Below, piece by piece: positions 48,365 through 55,841 of a stretch of DNA of 64,000 bases. The stretch comes from Arthrobacter caoxuetaonis. Its GTDB lineage: Bacteria > Actinomycetota > Actinomycetes > Actinomycetales > Micrococcaceae. The first letter of the stretch is position 1, and the number at the start of each line of letters is the position of its first letter. The stretch covers positions 248,001 to 312,000 of the forward strand of contig NZ_CP099466.1 in the NCBI RefSeq assembly GCF_023921125.1, written 5' to 3'. The notes under the pieces are model-generated. The model made no database searches. It was not told the DNA's origin and was given only the letters and a program-made list of their open reading frames with translations. The translations under genes and the position numbers were made by a program.

Positions 48365-49256
48365 TGATTTCAGCGACCTCGACGCCGGCGTTGGCTACTC
48401 CGTATTTCTCCAGCAGGGTCTGATAACGGCCATCTTCGATCAGTTCCTGCAGCGCAGTCTTCACAGCGTTAGTCAGCTCCGGGTCAGACTTGTCTATAGC
48501 AATGCCCCAAGGGCCGGCTTCGTACTGTTCCTCCAAAACTTCGTACTTGCCGGACTTGGCAGCGAGCTCCGCGGCGACGGGATAGTCAACAACCGTAGCG
48601 ACAGCGCGGCCGGTATCTAGCTGAAGCAATCCTGTGGGGGCGTCTTCGGACTCCGAAATGGTCATCGGTTCGCTGCACTCAGACTCCGAGTAGTCCTGCA
48701 GGATGGCCAGGTTCGAAGATCCCTTGGCTCCGACCACGTTCAGGCCGCATAGGTCCGAGATGTTGGTAATGCCCTCAGGGTTTCCCTTGTTGACCATAAT
48801 GGCACCGCCGGCAACGAAGTAGTCCACGAAGTCGACTGCCTGTCGGCGTTCCTCGGTGTCGCTCATTGACGAAATGGCAATATCCCACTGATTGGACTGC
48901 AGGCCCGGTATCAATCCCGGAAAGGAGGCATTTGTGATCTCGAATTCCAGCCCGAGCTGCCCGGCAATCAGTTCCGCCAGTTCTGGATCGACACCGATCA
49001 ACTCGGTGGTGCCCTCCTTGTACATCTCCATCGGGGGATACCCCTCGGCGGTCGCGGCCTTGAGGACGCCTTTCTCCTTGAGATCAGCCGGAACGAGGCT
49101 TTCGGCTGTTGCGTCTGCATCCGTCGCGGCTGACGTCGAATTGCCGCCGCCGACTGCAGGCTCTGCGGACCTGCCGCATCCGGACGCCGAGACCAACATC
49201 GCAATCATCCCAATGCTTGCTGCTGCCCGTCCGAATCCTCTGATTTTCGCCTTCAT
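48351..49256 (-). CDS. Amino-acid ABC transporter substrate-binding lipoprotein (second set)
   Basis: A 301-residue family-3 binding protein with lipoprotein signal ending LVSASGC (Cys27), then KGVLKAATAEGYPPMEMYKEGTTELIGVDPELAELIAGQLGLEFEI and DIAISSMSDTEERRQAVDFVDYF. The start is ATG at 49256; an in-frame ATG at 49301 would put 15 polar residues before the signal. First gene of the permease-ATPase-D-aminoacylase operon. The AT-rich region 49325-49390 upstream probably holds the promoter. Confidence 0.92.
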   Translation of the reverse strand: MKAKIRGFGRAAASIGMIAMLVSASGCGRSAEPAVGGGNSTSAATDADATAESLVPADLKEKGVLKAATAEGYPPMEMYKEGTTELIGVDPELAELIAGQLGLEFEITNASFPGLIPGLQSNQWDIAISSMSDTEERRQAVDFVDYFVAGGAIMVNKGNPEGITNISDLCGLNVVGAKGSSNLAILQDYSESECSEPMTISESEDAPTGLLQLDTGRAVATVVDYPVAAELAAKSGKYEVLEEQYEAGPWGIAIDKSDPELTNAVKTALQELIEDGRYQTLLEKYGVANAGVEVAEINAGQ

Positions 49257-49654
49257 TGGTCTGCCTGCTTTCCTAGGTTTCCTGTCCGGCCCATGAAGCA
49301 CGGTGCAATGATGGATGCTTCCACCCGACTAGGTTGCCCACAATAATTTTCACGATTTAGATGTCTCCCATCGATTTACGTCATAGCGGACCGGCCCAGC
49401 CCCGGATTGCGTCCGCGGCGCGCTGTCCCCTTCCGTAGGCAACGCCCCTGCTTGCTCTCAGGACAGTAGGCCAGAGCATCGGGCACGCCGGCTGACACCG
49501 GTGCGCTCGAACAGACGGCCGGCCCGTCGCGGCCGTCTGTTCGAGAAGGGAGAAATGTTGGCGCCCGTGGCCGTCAAAGTGCCTGCGACTAGGTAGTTTG
49601 AAGAGAACAGCCCCGGACCGGTCGGGGAGGTGCGGCCAGGGGAAGAGCGGATCC
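49257..49654. other. 398-bp divergent intergenic region
   Basis: An AT-rich tract at about 49325-49390 probably contains the leftward promoter of the transporter operon. A long perfect inverted repeat is at 49506-49545. No gene is convincing. Confidence 0.55.
49506..49545. repeat. Perfect 15-bp inverted repeat (hairpin)
   Basis: CTCGAACAGACGGCC (49506-49520) and its exact complement (49531-49545) flank the 10-nt loop GGCCCGTCGC. No T-run follows on either strand. It lies 110 bp before the small membrane protein gene. Confidence 0.8.
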
Positions 49655-50074
49655 ATGAACCAGCGACGGAAAACAGTGCTCGCGGCGACAGCCCTGGTGG
49701 TGCTCAGTGCAGGACTGTGGTGGGGCTGGTTCGGGTGGGACACTCAGCGGGATATCGATCCGGCAACCGGTGCGTCCTCGGGGCCCTATGAGTGGTGGCA
49801 GATCTGCGCCTGCATCGTTTCTTGGGCGGTCATCGCGTGGGCCGGCACGGAGCTGCTGGAACCTGCCGTCGTCATCTTTCTCATGCCGGCGGCGTTCACG
49901 GCGTCCTGGATCCTGAGCTCCGCACTGACGGATGATTCCGGTTTGTGGGCGATCGGTGCCGTGCTCGTCGCGGCGGGGACGCTGGCCGCCAATGCCCTCT
50001 TCGTCGGGCTGCTGCGCCTGTTGTTCCGGAAACGGAATCGGTCTGGCGCCCGGAAGGACCCGGCGCTACCGTAG
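49655..50074 (+). CDS. Small membrane protein of unknown function
   Basis: A 139-residue protein with an N-terminal helix (about 6-24) and three further hydrophobic segments (about 48-65, 68-88 and 95-118), ending in a basic FRKRNRSGARKD tail. Aromatic-rich segment WWGWFGWDTQRD follows the first helix. No family recognised. ATG at 49655 with GGGGAAGAG upstream. It lies 4 bp before the AraC-type gene. Confidence 0.7.
   Translation: MNQRRKTVLAATALVVLSAGLWWGWFGWDTQRDIDPATGASSGPYEWWQICACIVSWAVIAWAGTELLEPAVVIFLMPAAFTASWILSSALTDDSGLWAIGAVLVAAGTLAANALFVGLLRLLFRKRNRSGARKDPALP
50067..50072 (+). promoter_or_regulatory. Leaderless -10 box of the AraC-type gene
   Basis: TACCGT stands 6 nt before the ATG at 50079, at the very end of the preceding gene; no ribosome site is present. 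Confidence 0.4.
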
Positions 50075-50078
50075 CGGC

Positions 50079-50513
50079 ATGCCCACCGCAGCAGACCGGC
50101 ATCTTCAGGACCTGGTGATCCTCCGCCGGGTGCGGGACCGGATCGACCGGGAATATGCCCAGCCGCTCAACGTGGAGGCGCTCGCCCGCGATGCCCACAT
50201 GTCCTCGGGCCATTTGAGCCGCGAGTTCAAGCGGGCCTTTGGCGAGGCGCCCTATTCCTACCTGATGACCCGGCGGATCGAGCGGGCCATGGCGCTGCTA
50301 CGCCGCGGCGACCTCTCCGTTACCGAGGTGTGCTTCGCCGTCGGCTGTTCATCGCTGGGAACCTTCAGCACCCGCTTCACGGAACTGGTGGGCATCCCGC
50401 CCAGCACCTACCGCCGTGAGCAGGCCGAAGCAATGAAGGGCATCCCGTCCTGCGTGGCAAAGAACGTCTCCAAACCGGTCAGGAATAGAGAAGCGCAGGC
50501 TGCGGGGCGGTAA
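50079..50513 (+). CDS. Short AraC-family DNA-binding protein
   Basis: A 144-residue protein that is little more than an AraC DNA-binding domain (about 12-112): NVEALARDAHMSSGHLSREFKRAFGEAPYSYL is the first and SVTEVCFAVGCSSLGTFSTRFTELVGIPPSTYRR the second helix-turn-helix. It lacks an N-terminal ligand domain. It is followed 14 bp later by a VOC-family gene, a frequent pairing in actinobacteria and proteobacteria in which the regulator controls the VOC enzyme. Confidence 0.88.
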   Translation: MPTAADRHLQDLVILRRVRDRIDREYAQPLNVEALARDAHMSSGHLSREFKRAFGEAPYSYLMTRRIERAMALLRRGDLSVTEVCFAVGCSSLGTFSTRFTELVGIPPSTYRREQAEAMKGIPSCVAKNVSKPVRNREAQAAGR

Positions 50514-50514
50514 C

Positions 50515-50520
50515 TAACGT
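50515..50520 (+). promoter_or_regulatory. Leaderless -10 box of the VOC gene
   Basis: TAACGT lies 7 nt before the ATG at 50528 and directly after the AraC stop codon, so the VOC gene can be transcribed on its own. Confidence 0.4.
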
Positions 50521-50527
50521 TGCCGGC

Positions 50528-50935
50528 ATGAACCTGAACATATTCAACAGTTTCCTGCCCCAGACCGACCCAGACGAGTCGCTCGCCTTCTACCGTGATG
50601 CCCTCGGATTCGAGGTGAGGAACGACGTCGGCTACGAGGGGATGCGCTGGATTACGGTGGGTCCGCCGGACCAGCCGGATGTCTCCGTGGTGCTCTACCC
50701 GCCGACGGCTGACCCCGCCGTCACCGAGGAAGAGACCCGGATGATTGCCGAGATGATGGCCAAGGGCACCTTTGCAACGCTCGTCCTCTCCTCTCCGGAC
50801 GTGGATGCGGCGTTTGAGGGAGTGATGTCTGCCGGCGCCGAAGTCATCCAGGAGCCCACCGACCAGCCCTACGGAATCCGCGACTGCGCCTTCCGTGATC
50901 CCGCGGGCAACCAGATCCGCATCAACGGCGTTTGA
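50528..50935 (+). CDS. VOC-family (glyoxalase/bleomycin-resistance-like) protein
   Basis: A 135-residue protein with the paired beta-alpha-beta-beta-beta modules of the vicinal-oxygen-chelate fold: DPDESLAFYRDALGFEVRNDVGYEGMRWITVG in the first module, and DVDAAFEGVMSAGAEVIQEPTDQPYGIRDCAFRDPAGNQIRI in the second. Candidate metal ligands are few, so it may be a binding protein rather than an enzyme. Partner of the AraC-type gene. Confidence 0.9.
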   Translation: MNLNIFNSFLPQTDPDESLAFYRDALGFEVRNDVGYEGMRWITVGPPDQPDVSVVLYPPTADPAVTEEETRMIAEMMAKGTFATLVLSSPDVDAAFEGVMSAGAEVIQEPTDQPYGIRDCAFRDPAGNQIRINGV

Positions 50936-51138
50936 GCCCGAGGAGCCGACGCCGGCTGGCTGGCGCTGCGCCGCCGGGTCCAGGTTCCGGACACTTCGTC
51001 CGGGCCATAGTGCATGGTTTCCCAGCCGTCGTTACGGGTGGTGCTGGTGCGGTCACAGCAGGGATCAGGCGTCACGTGGGCTGGGATTCTGTGCAGCGGG
51101 CAGACCCCGTCCGGCGAGCACCCGCAGGCCGGGCCGCG

Positions 51139-51144
51139 TAGGCT
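51139..51144 (+). promoter_or_regulatory. Leaderless -10 box of the methyltransferase gene
   Basis: TAGGCT stands 6 nt before GTG at 51151. The intervening GAGGA is too close to the start to act as a ribosome site. Confidence 0.4.
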
Positions 51145-51150
51145 TGAGGA

Positions 51151-51756
51151 GTGCGCAAAGAAACCCTGTGGGAAGCCAAAAAACGCCAGAACCCGGAGCA
51201 TTCAGCCTGGTACATCGAACGCTTCGAGAAGATGCGCCAGGACGGCGCCGACCTTGCTGGTGAAGCCCGGCTGGTGGACGCGATGCTGCCGCGCGGCGCC
51301 CGGATCCTTGACGCCGGCTGCGGCCCGGGACGCGTGGGCGGGGAGCTCGCCCGCCGCGGGCACGACGTCGTCGGCGTGGACGTTGACCCGGAACTGATTG
51401 CCGCCGCGCAAAAGGACTTCCCGGACCTGCCGTGGTTCACCATGGACCTGACCGAACTCGATCTGCCGGCTCAGGGCATCACGGAGCCGTTCGACCTGAT
51501 TGTCAGCGCTGGAAACGTCATGGCGTTCCTGGCCCCGGGCACCGCACCGGACGCCTTGGCACGCATGGCCGCGCATCTGGCCCCGAACGGACGCATCGTC
51601 GTCGGCTTCGGTGCCGGCCGCGGCTACGACTTCGGCACGTTTTTCGAAGACGCTTCCTCCGTGGGACTGACCGTGCAGCAGAAGTTCTCCACCTGGGACC
51701 TGCGGCCGTTCGACGTCGAATCGGACTTCCTGGTCGCTGTCCTGGGGCGCCGCTAA
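51151..51756 (+). CDS. Class I SAM-dependent methyltransferase
   Basis: A 201-residue Rossmann methyltransferase: ILDAGCGPGRVGGELARRGHDVVGVDVDPELI (motif I and post-I, about 51-82), FDLIVSAGNVMAFLAPG (motif IV) and LAPNGRIVVGFG (motif V/VI). The substrate is unknown; the fold is close to small-molecule methyltransferases. GTG start, probably leaderless. It stands alone. Confidence 0.9.
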   Translation: MRKETLWEAKKRQNPEHSAWYIERFEKMRQDGADLAGEARLVDAMLPRGARILDAGCGPGRVGGELARRGHDVVGVDVDPELIAAAQKDFPDLPWFTMDLTELDLPAQGITEPFDLIVSAGNVMAFLAPGTAPDALARMAAHLAPNGRIVVGFGAGRGYDFGTFFEDASSVGLTVQQKFSTWDLRPFDVESDFLVAVLGRR

Positions 51757-52076
51757 GTCCTGGCTGCCTGCGTTCGTGGCTGGCGCCGCTGATGCTTGAC
51801 CGCCGCCGCCGCCGCTGACGCCTGGCTGCGGCCGTCCCGGAACGGGATCTTGCCGGATAACAAGTAGGTCCGCTAATCCTTCGGGGAGATAACGCTCTTG
51901 TAGGCCGATCGGCCGAAACCTTCGGGGAGATAACGCTGCTTGAGGCAGGCCCAGGGGACGTTATCTCCCCGAAGGATGGCGCGGGGTGTCCCTAAACGAC
52001 GACAACTCCCCGAAGGTTGCAGCGGGATGGCCCGAAGCCATCGAGTCCCGGCGAATCCGTCCTGGCGCGGCCAGGG
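51757..52076. other. 320-bp stretch with repeat element
   Basis: Low-complexity CTGGCTG/CGCCGCCG sequence follows the methyltransferase stop, then the second copy of the four-unit repeat (51876-52018). No gene apart from the end of the small leftward frame starting at 52256. Confidence 0.7.
51876..52018. repeat. Structured repeat element, copy 2 (four units, +,+,-,-)
   Basis: The 21-bp unit seen at 28267-28409 recurs at 51876 and 51917 (forward) and about 51957 and 51998 (inverted), again at 40-41 bp pitch; the last unit is degenerate (GACAACTCCCCGAAGGTT). The first spacer differs completely from copy 1 yet is also a palindrome (GGCCGATCGGCC), which suggests that structure is kept. Confidence 0.85.
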
Positions 52077-52256
52077 CTAATCCCGCGGAGCCCTCGAAGC
52101 GGGCGGCAGCGGCGTACCCGGGACTGGTGCGGGCGGAACCGGAGGGATCGGCGCGCCGGTTACCGGATCGGTTTCGGCCGCCGGTGTGCCGGCGGGGACG
52201 TCCTCGTCCTTCAGCTGCCGCACCTCGGACTTGAAGATCCGCAGTGACTTGTTCAT
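52077..52256 (-). CDS. Small proline-rich protein of unknown function
   Basis: A 59-residue frame: basic N-terminus NKSLRIFKSEVRQLKDEDV, then a Pro/Ala/Gly-rich tail with APIPPVPPAPVPGTPLPP. ATG at 52256 has GAGG 6 nt upstream, which supports translation. Codon third positions are G/C rich. It is divergent from the GntR gene, whose operator lies 28 bp from its start. No family recognised. Confidence 0.45.
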   Translation of the reverse strand: MNKSLRIFKSEVRQLKDEDVPAGTPAAETDPVTGAPIPPVPPAPVPGTPLPPASRAPRD

Positions 52257-52283
52257 CTATTGCCTCGCCACCCATGTCACTTG

Positions 52284-52302
52284 TCGGACGTAGGATGTCC
52301 GA
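52284..52302. promoter_or_regulatory. GntR operator candidate 1
   Basis: TCGGAC-N7-GTCCGA contains the core TAGGATGTCC, which recurs inverted in the second site at 52384-52397. It is between the divergent small gene and the GntR-nag operon. Confidence 0.5.
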
Positions 52303-52383
52303 TGCTTGTTGAGAACTGTAAGGTTCCTCGCAGCTGGCCGTCAAGAGGCCCAAGACACACTTTTTGAGAGGCCTGTTCTAAAG

Positions 52384-52397
52384 ATAGGACATCCTAT
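52384..52397. promoter_or_regulatory. GntR operator candidate 2
   Basis: ATAGGA-CA-TCCTAT, a nearly perfect 14-bp palindrome sharing the core with site 1 (on the other strand). Located 68 bp before the proposed GntR start, it suits autoregulation of the nag operon. Confidence 0.55.
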
Positions 52398-52464
52398 AAC
52401 CTGTGTTGGAGCACGCAGCCGTCTGCTCCAGCCGTACCGACCATCCGCCGTCACAGGAGGACCC

Positions 52465-53199
52465 CTGAGCCTGCCCCACGCTGCACTGCCGGCGCGCTTC
52501 AGTGCCCAGAACCGTTCACGGGCGCTGCAGGCCGAAATCATGGAACTGATCCTCGAGCGCGATCTCGAAGCCGGCGACGCACTTCCCACCGAAGCTGAAC
52601 TGGTCGCCGCGCTGGGGATCGGCCGCAACACACTGCGTGAAGCACTCAAGGTACTCCAGTCACTGGGTGTGGTGGAGATCCGCCACGGCTTCGGCATGTT
52701 CGTGGCTCCGGCGAACTTCGACGCCTTGGCAGACGGGCTGACCTTCCGCGGCCGCCTCTCCCTGCGCCACGAAGGCAAGGAAGCCCTGCAGCTGGTGGAT
52801 GTCCGGCAGGCGCTCGAAGCGGGCCTGATCGGCGAGGCCATGGACCTGTGGACGCCCGAACACCTTGCCGAAATCGAGGCAACCGTCCAGGAAATGGAAG
52901 CAGAGGCGGCCGCTGGGAATTCCTTCATCGAGGTGGATGAGAAGTTCCACTACCAGCTCTTTGAACCGCTGGGAAACGAACTGCTCTCCAACTTGATGTC
53001 CGTTTTCTGGAAGGTCTACAGCAAGATCCACCTTGAGCTGGGCGGGGATCCGCTGGTCAACCTCATGGAGAACGCAGCAGTGCACCGGGGGATCCTCGAA
53101 GCGGTGAAGTCGGGAGACAAGGAACTCGCGTCCGAACGGCTTCGGCGGCACTTTGACGGTATCCGGGAACAGCTGGCTAAGCTGCCGGTTGCTCCATGA
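52465..53199 (+). CDS. GntR-family regulator (FCD type) of the nag operon
   Basis: About 244 residues. The winged helix-turn-helix is at about 12-80 (RALQAEIMELILERDLEAGDALPTEAELVAALGIGRNTLREALKVLQSLGVVEIRHGFGMFV) and the FCD effector domain follows, with FHYQLFEPLGN and HRGILEAVKSGD. There is no ATG or GTG at a suitable place: AGGAGG at 52455-52460 points to CTG at 52465 (or CTG at 52471). A longer start at 52306 would run through operator 2 and is rejected. Its ATGA overlap with nagB indicates co-translation; regulation by an amino-sugar phosphate is likely. Confidence 0.85.
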   Translation: MSLPHAALPARFSAQNRSRALQAEIMELILERDLEAGDALPTEAELVAALGIGRNTLREALKVLQSLGVVEIRHGFGMFVAPANFDALADGLTFRGRLSLRHEGKEALQLVDVRQALEAGLIGEAMDLWTPEHLAEIEATVQEMEAEAAAGNSFIEVDEKFHYQLFEPLGNELLSNLMSVFWKVYSKIHLELGGDPLVNLMENAAVHRGILEAVKSGDKELASERLRRHFDGIREQLAKLPVAP

Positions 53200-53939
53200 G
53201 CGCCGGCACCGTGAAACATCCCGCAGCTCCGCTGGTGCGGGTGCTGGAGCCGGCGGGAATCGGGCCGGCTGCCTCCCGGCTGGTGCTGGACGCCCTGGCC
53301 TCCCGGCACTCACCGGTGATCGGTGTGGCCACGGGTTCCTCGCCGTCCCCCCTCTACAGGGCGCTGGCCGCCAGCGGGGCGGACTTCGGCCACGCCAGCT
53401 GGTTCGCCCTGGATGAATACGTGGGGCTGCCGCCGGGCCATCCGGAGAGCTACGCGGAAGTCCTCCGCCGCGAAATCATCGAACCCCTGGGCCTGGATCC
53501 CCGCGCGGTCCACCTGCCGGACCCGCACAGCGGAGACCTGCCGGCAGCCTGCGCCGCATATGAGGAACGGATTGCCGCCGCCGGAGGAATCGACCTGCAG
53601 ATCCTGGGTATCGGGCGCAACGGACACCTGGCCTTCAACGAACCCGGTGGCGCCCTGGACTCTCGAACCCGGGTCGAGGCCTTGAGCGAGGACACCCGCG
53701 AGGCCAACCGCCGCTTCTTCGACTCCCTCGAAGATGTACCAACGCACTGCCTGACCCAGGGACTGGGAACCATCCTCGATGCCGGCCAGCTGCTCCTCAT
53801 CGCACAGGGCGAAGACAAGGCGGAGGCGCTCCGTGCGGCGCTGAAGGGTCCCGTCAGCCGGGACTGCCCGGCCTCCGTCCTGCAGCTGCACGGCCGGGTC
53901 ACTGTTCTGGCCGACGCTGCAGCGGCCGCACTTCTGTAG
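53196..53939 (+). CDS. nagB: Glucosamine-6-phosphate deaminase
   Basis: A 247-residue NagB/RpiA-fold enzyme converting glucosamine 6-phosphate to fructose 6-phosphate and ammonia. VIGVATGSSPSPLYRAL is the phosphate loop; FALDEYVGLPPGHPESY has the catalytic Asp; LGIGRNGHLAFNEPG has the ring-opening His and Glu; TRVEALSEDTREANRRFF completes the family pattern. ATG overlaps the GntR stop by 4 bp. Works directly after NagA. Confidence 0.95.
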   Translation: MSAGTVKHPAAPLVRVLEPAGIGPAASRLVLDALASRHSPVIGVATGSSPSPLYRALAASGADFGHASWFALDEYVGLPPGHPESYAEVLRREIIEPLGLDPRAVHLPDPHSGDLPAACAAYEERIAAAGGIDLQILGIGRNGHLAFNEPGGALDSRTRVEALSEDTREANRRFFDSLEDVPTHCLTQGLGTILDAGQLLLIAQGEDKAEALRAALKGPVSRDCPASVLQLHGRVTVLADAAAAALL

Positions 53940-53952
53940 GGAAGGACTCCTC

Positions 53953-55194
53953 ATGGCCTTTGGAAACCCCGTTCCGGTCCCCGCCGATCAACCGGCAGGC
54001 CAAGAGACACGGCTTGTGCTCCGCGGAGCGGCGGTGATCGGCGCCCGCACGGTTCCGGACGCCGCTGTAGCGGTCGACGGCGGTGCGCTCACCTATGCCG
54101 GGCCGCAGGACGCCCTGGAACCGTGTTCGGGAGACGTCGTCGTCGAGCTCTCCGTCGGTGAGGTGGTGCTCCCCGGATTCGTGGACCTGCACTGCCACGG
54201 AGCCTACGGCGTCGACTTTTCCCGGGCTGATGGCCCCGCGGTCCGGGACGCTGCCGCGAAGCTGCATGCTGACGGAACAACCACGCTGCTTGCCAGCCTG
54301 GTGACCGACGCCCCGGAAGCGTTGCTGCGGCAGTTGACGCTGCTGGCCGGCCTCGCAGAAGAAGGCCTGGTTGCCGGAATTCACCTGGAAGGGCCGTTCC
54401 TGGCCGCAGCGCGATGCGGTGCACAGGACCCGCGCTGGTTGCGGGACCCTGATCTGGGCCTGGCCCGTGAACTCATTGCCGCCGGCCGGGGACAGCTGCG
54501 GACTATGACATACGCCCCGGAGCTGCCCGGAGCGGACGCCCTGGTGGAACTGCTCACGGAGAATGGCGTTATCCCTTCCCTCGGGCATACTGCCTCCCCG
54601 GCAGGCCGGGCCGGCGATTCGCTGGCGCTGTCCCGGCAGCTCCTCGCGGCGTCTGCCGTTGGCGCCGAAGCTGCCCGGCCCACTGTCACGCACCTTTTCA
54701 ACGGGATGGACCCGATCCACCACCGGGCGCCTGGCGCCGTTGCCGCCTGCCTGCGGGCGGCGACGGCGGGCGCTGCTGCCGTGGAGCTCATCGCCGACAA
54801 CACCCATCTGGACCCGTACCTGGTCGCCGCGATGTTCGAGCTCCTAGGGGCCGGGAACATTGCCCTGGTCACCGACTCCATGGCTGCTGCCGGGCTGAGC
54901 GACGGGCAGTACCGGCTCGGCCCGGCCGAGGTGACGGTCAGCGGCGGCGTTGCCCGGCTGGCTTCGACCGGCTCCATTGCCGGCGGAACCGCTGCCATGC
55001 TGGACCTGGTCCGCAACGCTGTGGGCGCCGGGGTAAGCCTGGCGGATGCCGTTACCTCCGCTGCAGCTGTGCCCGCCGGCGTGCTCGGCCGCAGGGATGT
55101 AGGCCGGCTGGTGGCCGGCGGCGCTGCAGACTTTGTGGTGATCGGCCCGGACCTCGAGCGTGTCAGGGTGATGCGCCGGGGTCAGTGGCTCTGA
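53953..55194 (+). CDS. nagA: N-acetylglucosamine-6-phosphate deacetylase
   Basis: A 413-residue amidohydrolase removing acetate from GlcNAc-6-phosphate. Metal and substrate motifs: VLPGFVDLHCHGAYGVDFS, a catalytic-side Glu in GIHLEGPFL, SLGHTAS, VTHLFNGMDPIHHRAPG, and LVTDSMAAAGLSDGQYRLG with the conserved catalytic Asp. GAAGGA 7-8 nt before the ATG; 13 bp after nagB. The operon lacks an obvious GlcNAc transporter or kinase, which must be elsewhere. Confidence 0.95.
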   Translation: MAFGNPVPVPADQPAGQETRLVLRGAAVIGARTVPDAAVAVDGGALTYAGPQDALEPCSGDVVVELSVGEVVLPGFVDLHCHGAYGVDFSRADGPAVRDAAAKLHADGTTTLLASLVTDAPEALLRQLTLLAGLAEEGLVAGIHLEGPFLAAARCGAQDPRWLRDPDLGLARELIAAGRGQLRTMTYAPELPGADALVELLTENGVIPSLGHTASPAGRAGDSLALSRQLLAASAVGAEAARPTVTHLFNGMDPIHHRAPGAVAACLRAATAGAAAVELIADNTHLDPYLVAAMFELLGAGNIALVTDSMAAAGLSDGQYRLGPAEVTVSGGVARLASTGSIAGGTAAMLDLVRNAVGAGVSLADAVTSAAAVPAGVLGRRDVGRLVAGGAADFVVIGPDLERVRVMRRGQWL

Positions 55195-55200
55195 TCTGAG

Positions 55201-55245
55201 CGGTCCTGTGGAAAACGGTCCAGTGGAAAGCGGTCCCGCGGAAAG
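55201..55245. repeat. 15-bp tandem repeat, three copies
   Basis: Units beginning CGGTCC at 55201, 55216 and 55231 share the pattern CGGTCC-N-G-Y-GGAAA. They lie between the convergent ends of nagA and the DUF1905 gene. Confidence 0.8.
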
Positions 55246-55257
55246 CGGGGCGGGCGT

Positions 55258-55545
55258 TTAGGTCAGGCGTTCCGTGAGGTGCACTGTCACGGTGTCGCCG
55301 ATGTCCTTGCCGAGCTTCTTCCTGAGCTTGGCGCTGATGGAGAGCATGTGGCCGCCCTGTCCGGTGGGCATGAGGCCGCCGCGGATGGGCTCATCATCGA
55401 CGGTGGCTGCGACTTTGACGGTCTTCCCGGTGCCAAAGAACTTGGCCGATCCCGGCATCTCCACGCAGGACCAGATATCTCCCTTCACCTGCACCCCGAT
55501 AGGCGCGGTGAAGGTATGGTCGAGCGGGCCCGGGACTTCTGCCAT
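55258..55545 (-). CDS. DUF1905-domain protein
   Basis: A 95-residue small beta-barrel-like protein of the DUF1905 family: WSCVEMPGSAKFFGTGKTVKVAATVDDEPIRGGLMPTGQGGHMLSISAKLRKKLGKDIGDTVTVHL. The family often precedes a YdeI/OmpD-associated domain; here it stands alone. Function unknown. Convergent with nagA, separated by the 15-bp repeat. Confidence 0.9.
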   Translation of the reverse strand: MAEVPGPLDHTFTAPIGVQVKGDIWSCVEMPGSAKFFGTGKTVKVAATVDDEPIRGGLMPTGQGGHMLSISAKLRKKLGKDIGDTVTVHLTERLT

Positions 55546-55841
55546 GGTGTTCTCCTTGTCAGTGCCGGCAGCGCTGCCGGCCCTGTCACCCTATCGTTTT
55601 CGGCAGGGGAGAGGAACGGTAAGCGGCGTGCCGCGGGGGCCTTGGGCGGCGCTGCCAGGATCAGTCGCACAGCCGGGCCTTGCCGCAAAGGGCACCGTCA
55701 TGACCGGTGATTCCAGCCCGGCAGAGCTGCGGCGTGCTTCCTCTTCTTCGTTCTCGACGCAGGGGAACCGGCAGCTTAAACGCCGGAGGCCCGGCCCGGG
55801 TGCCATAAGCACCCGCTGCCGGACCGCCGTCGTACGTTTTG

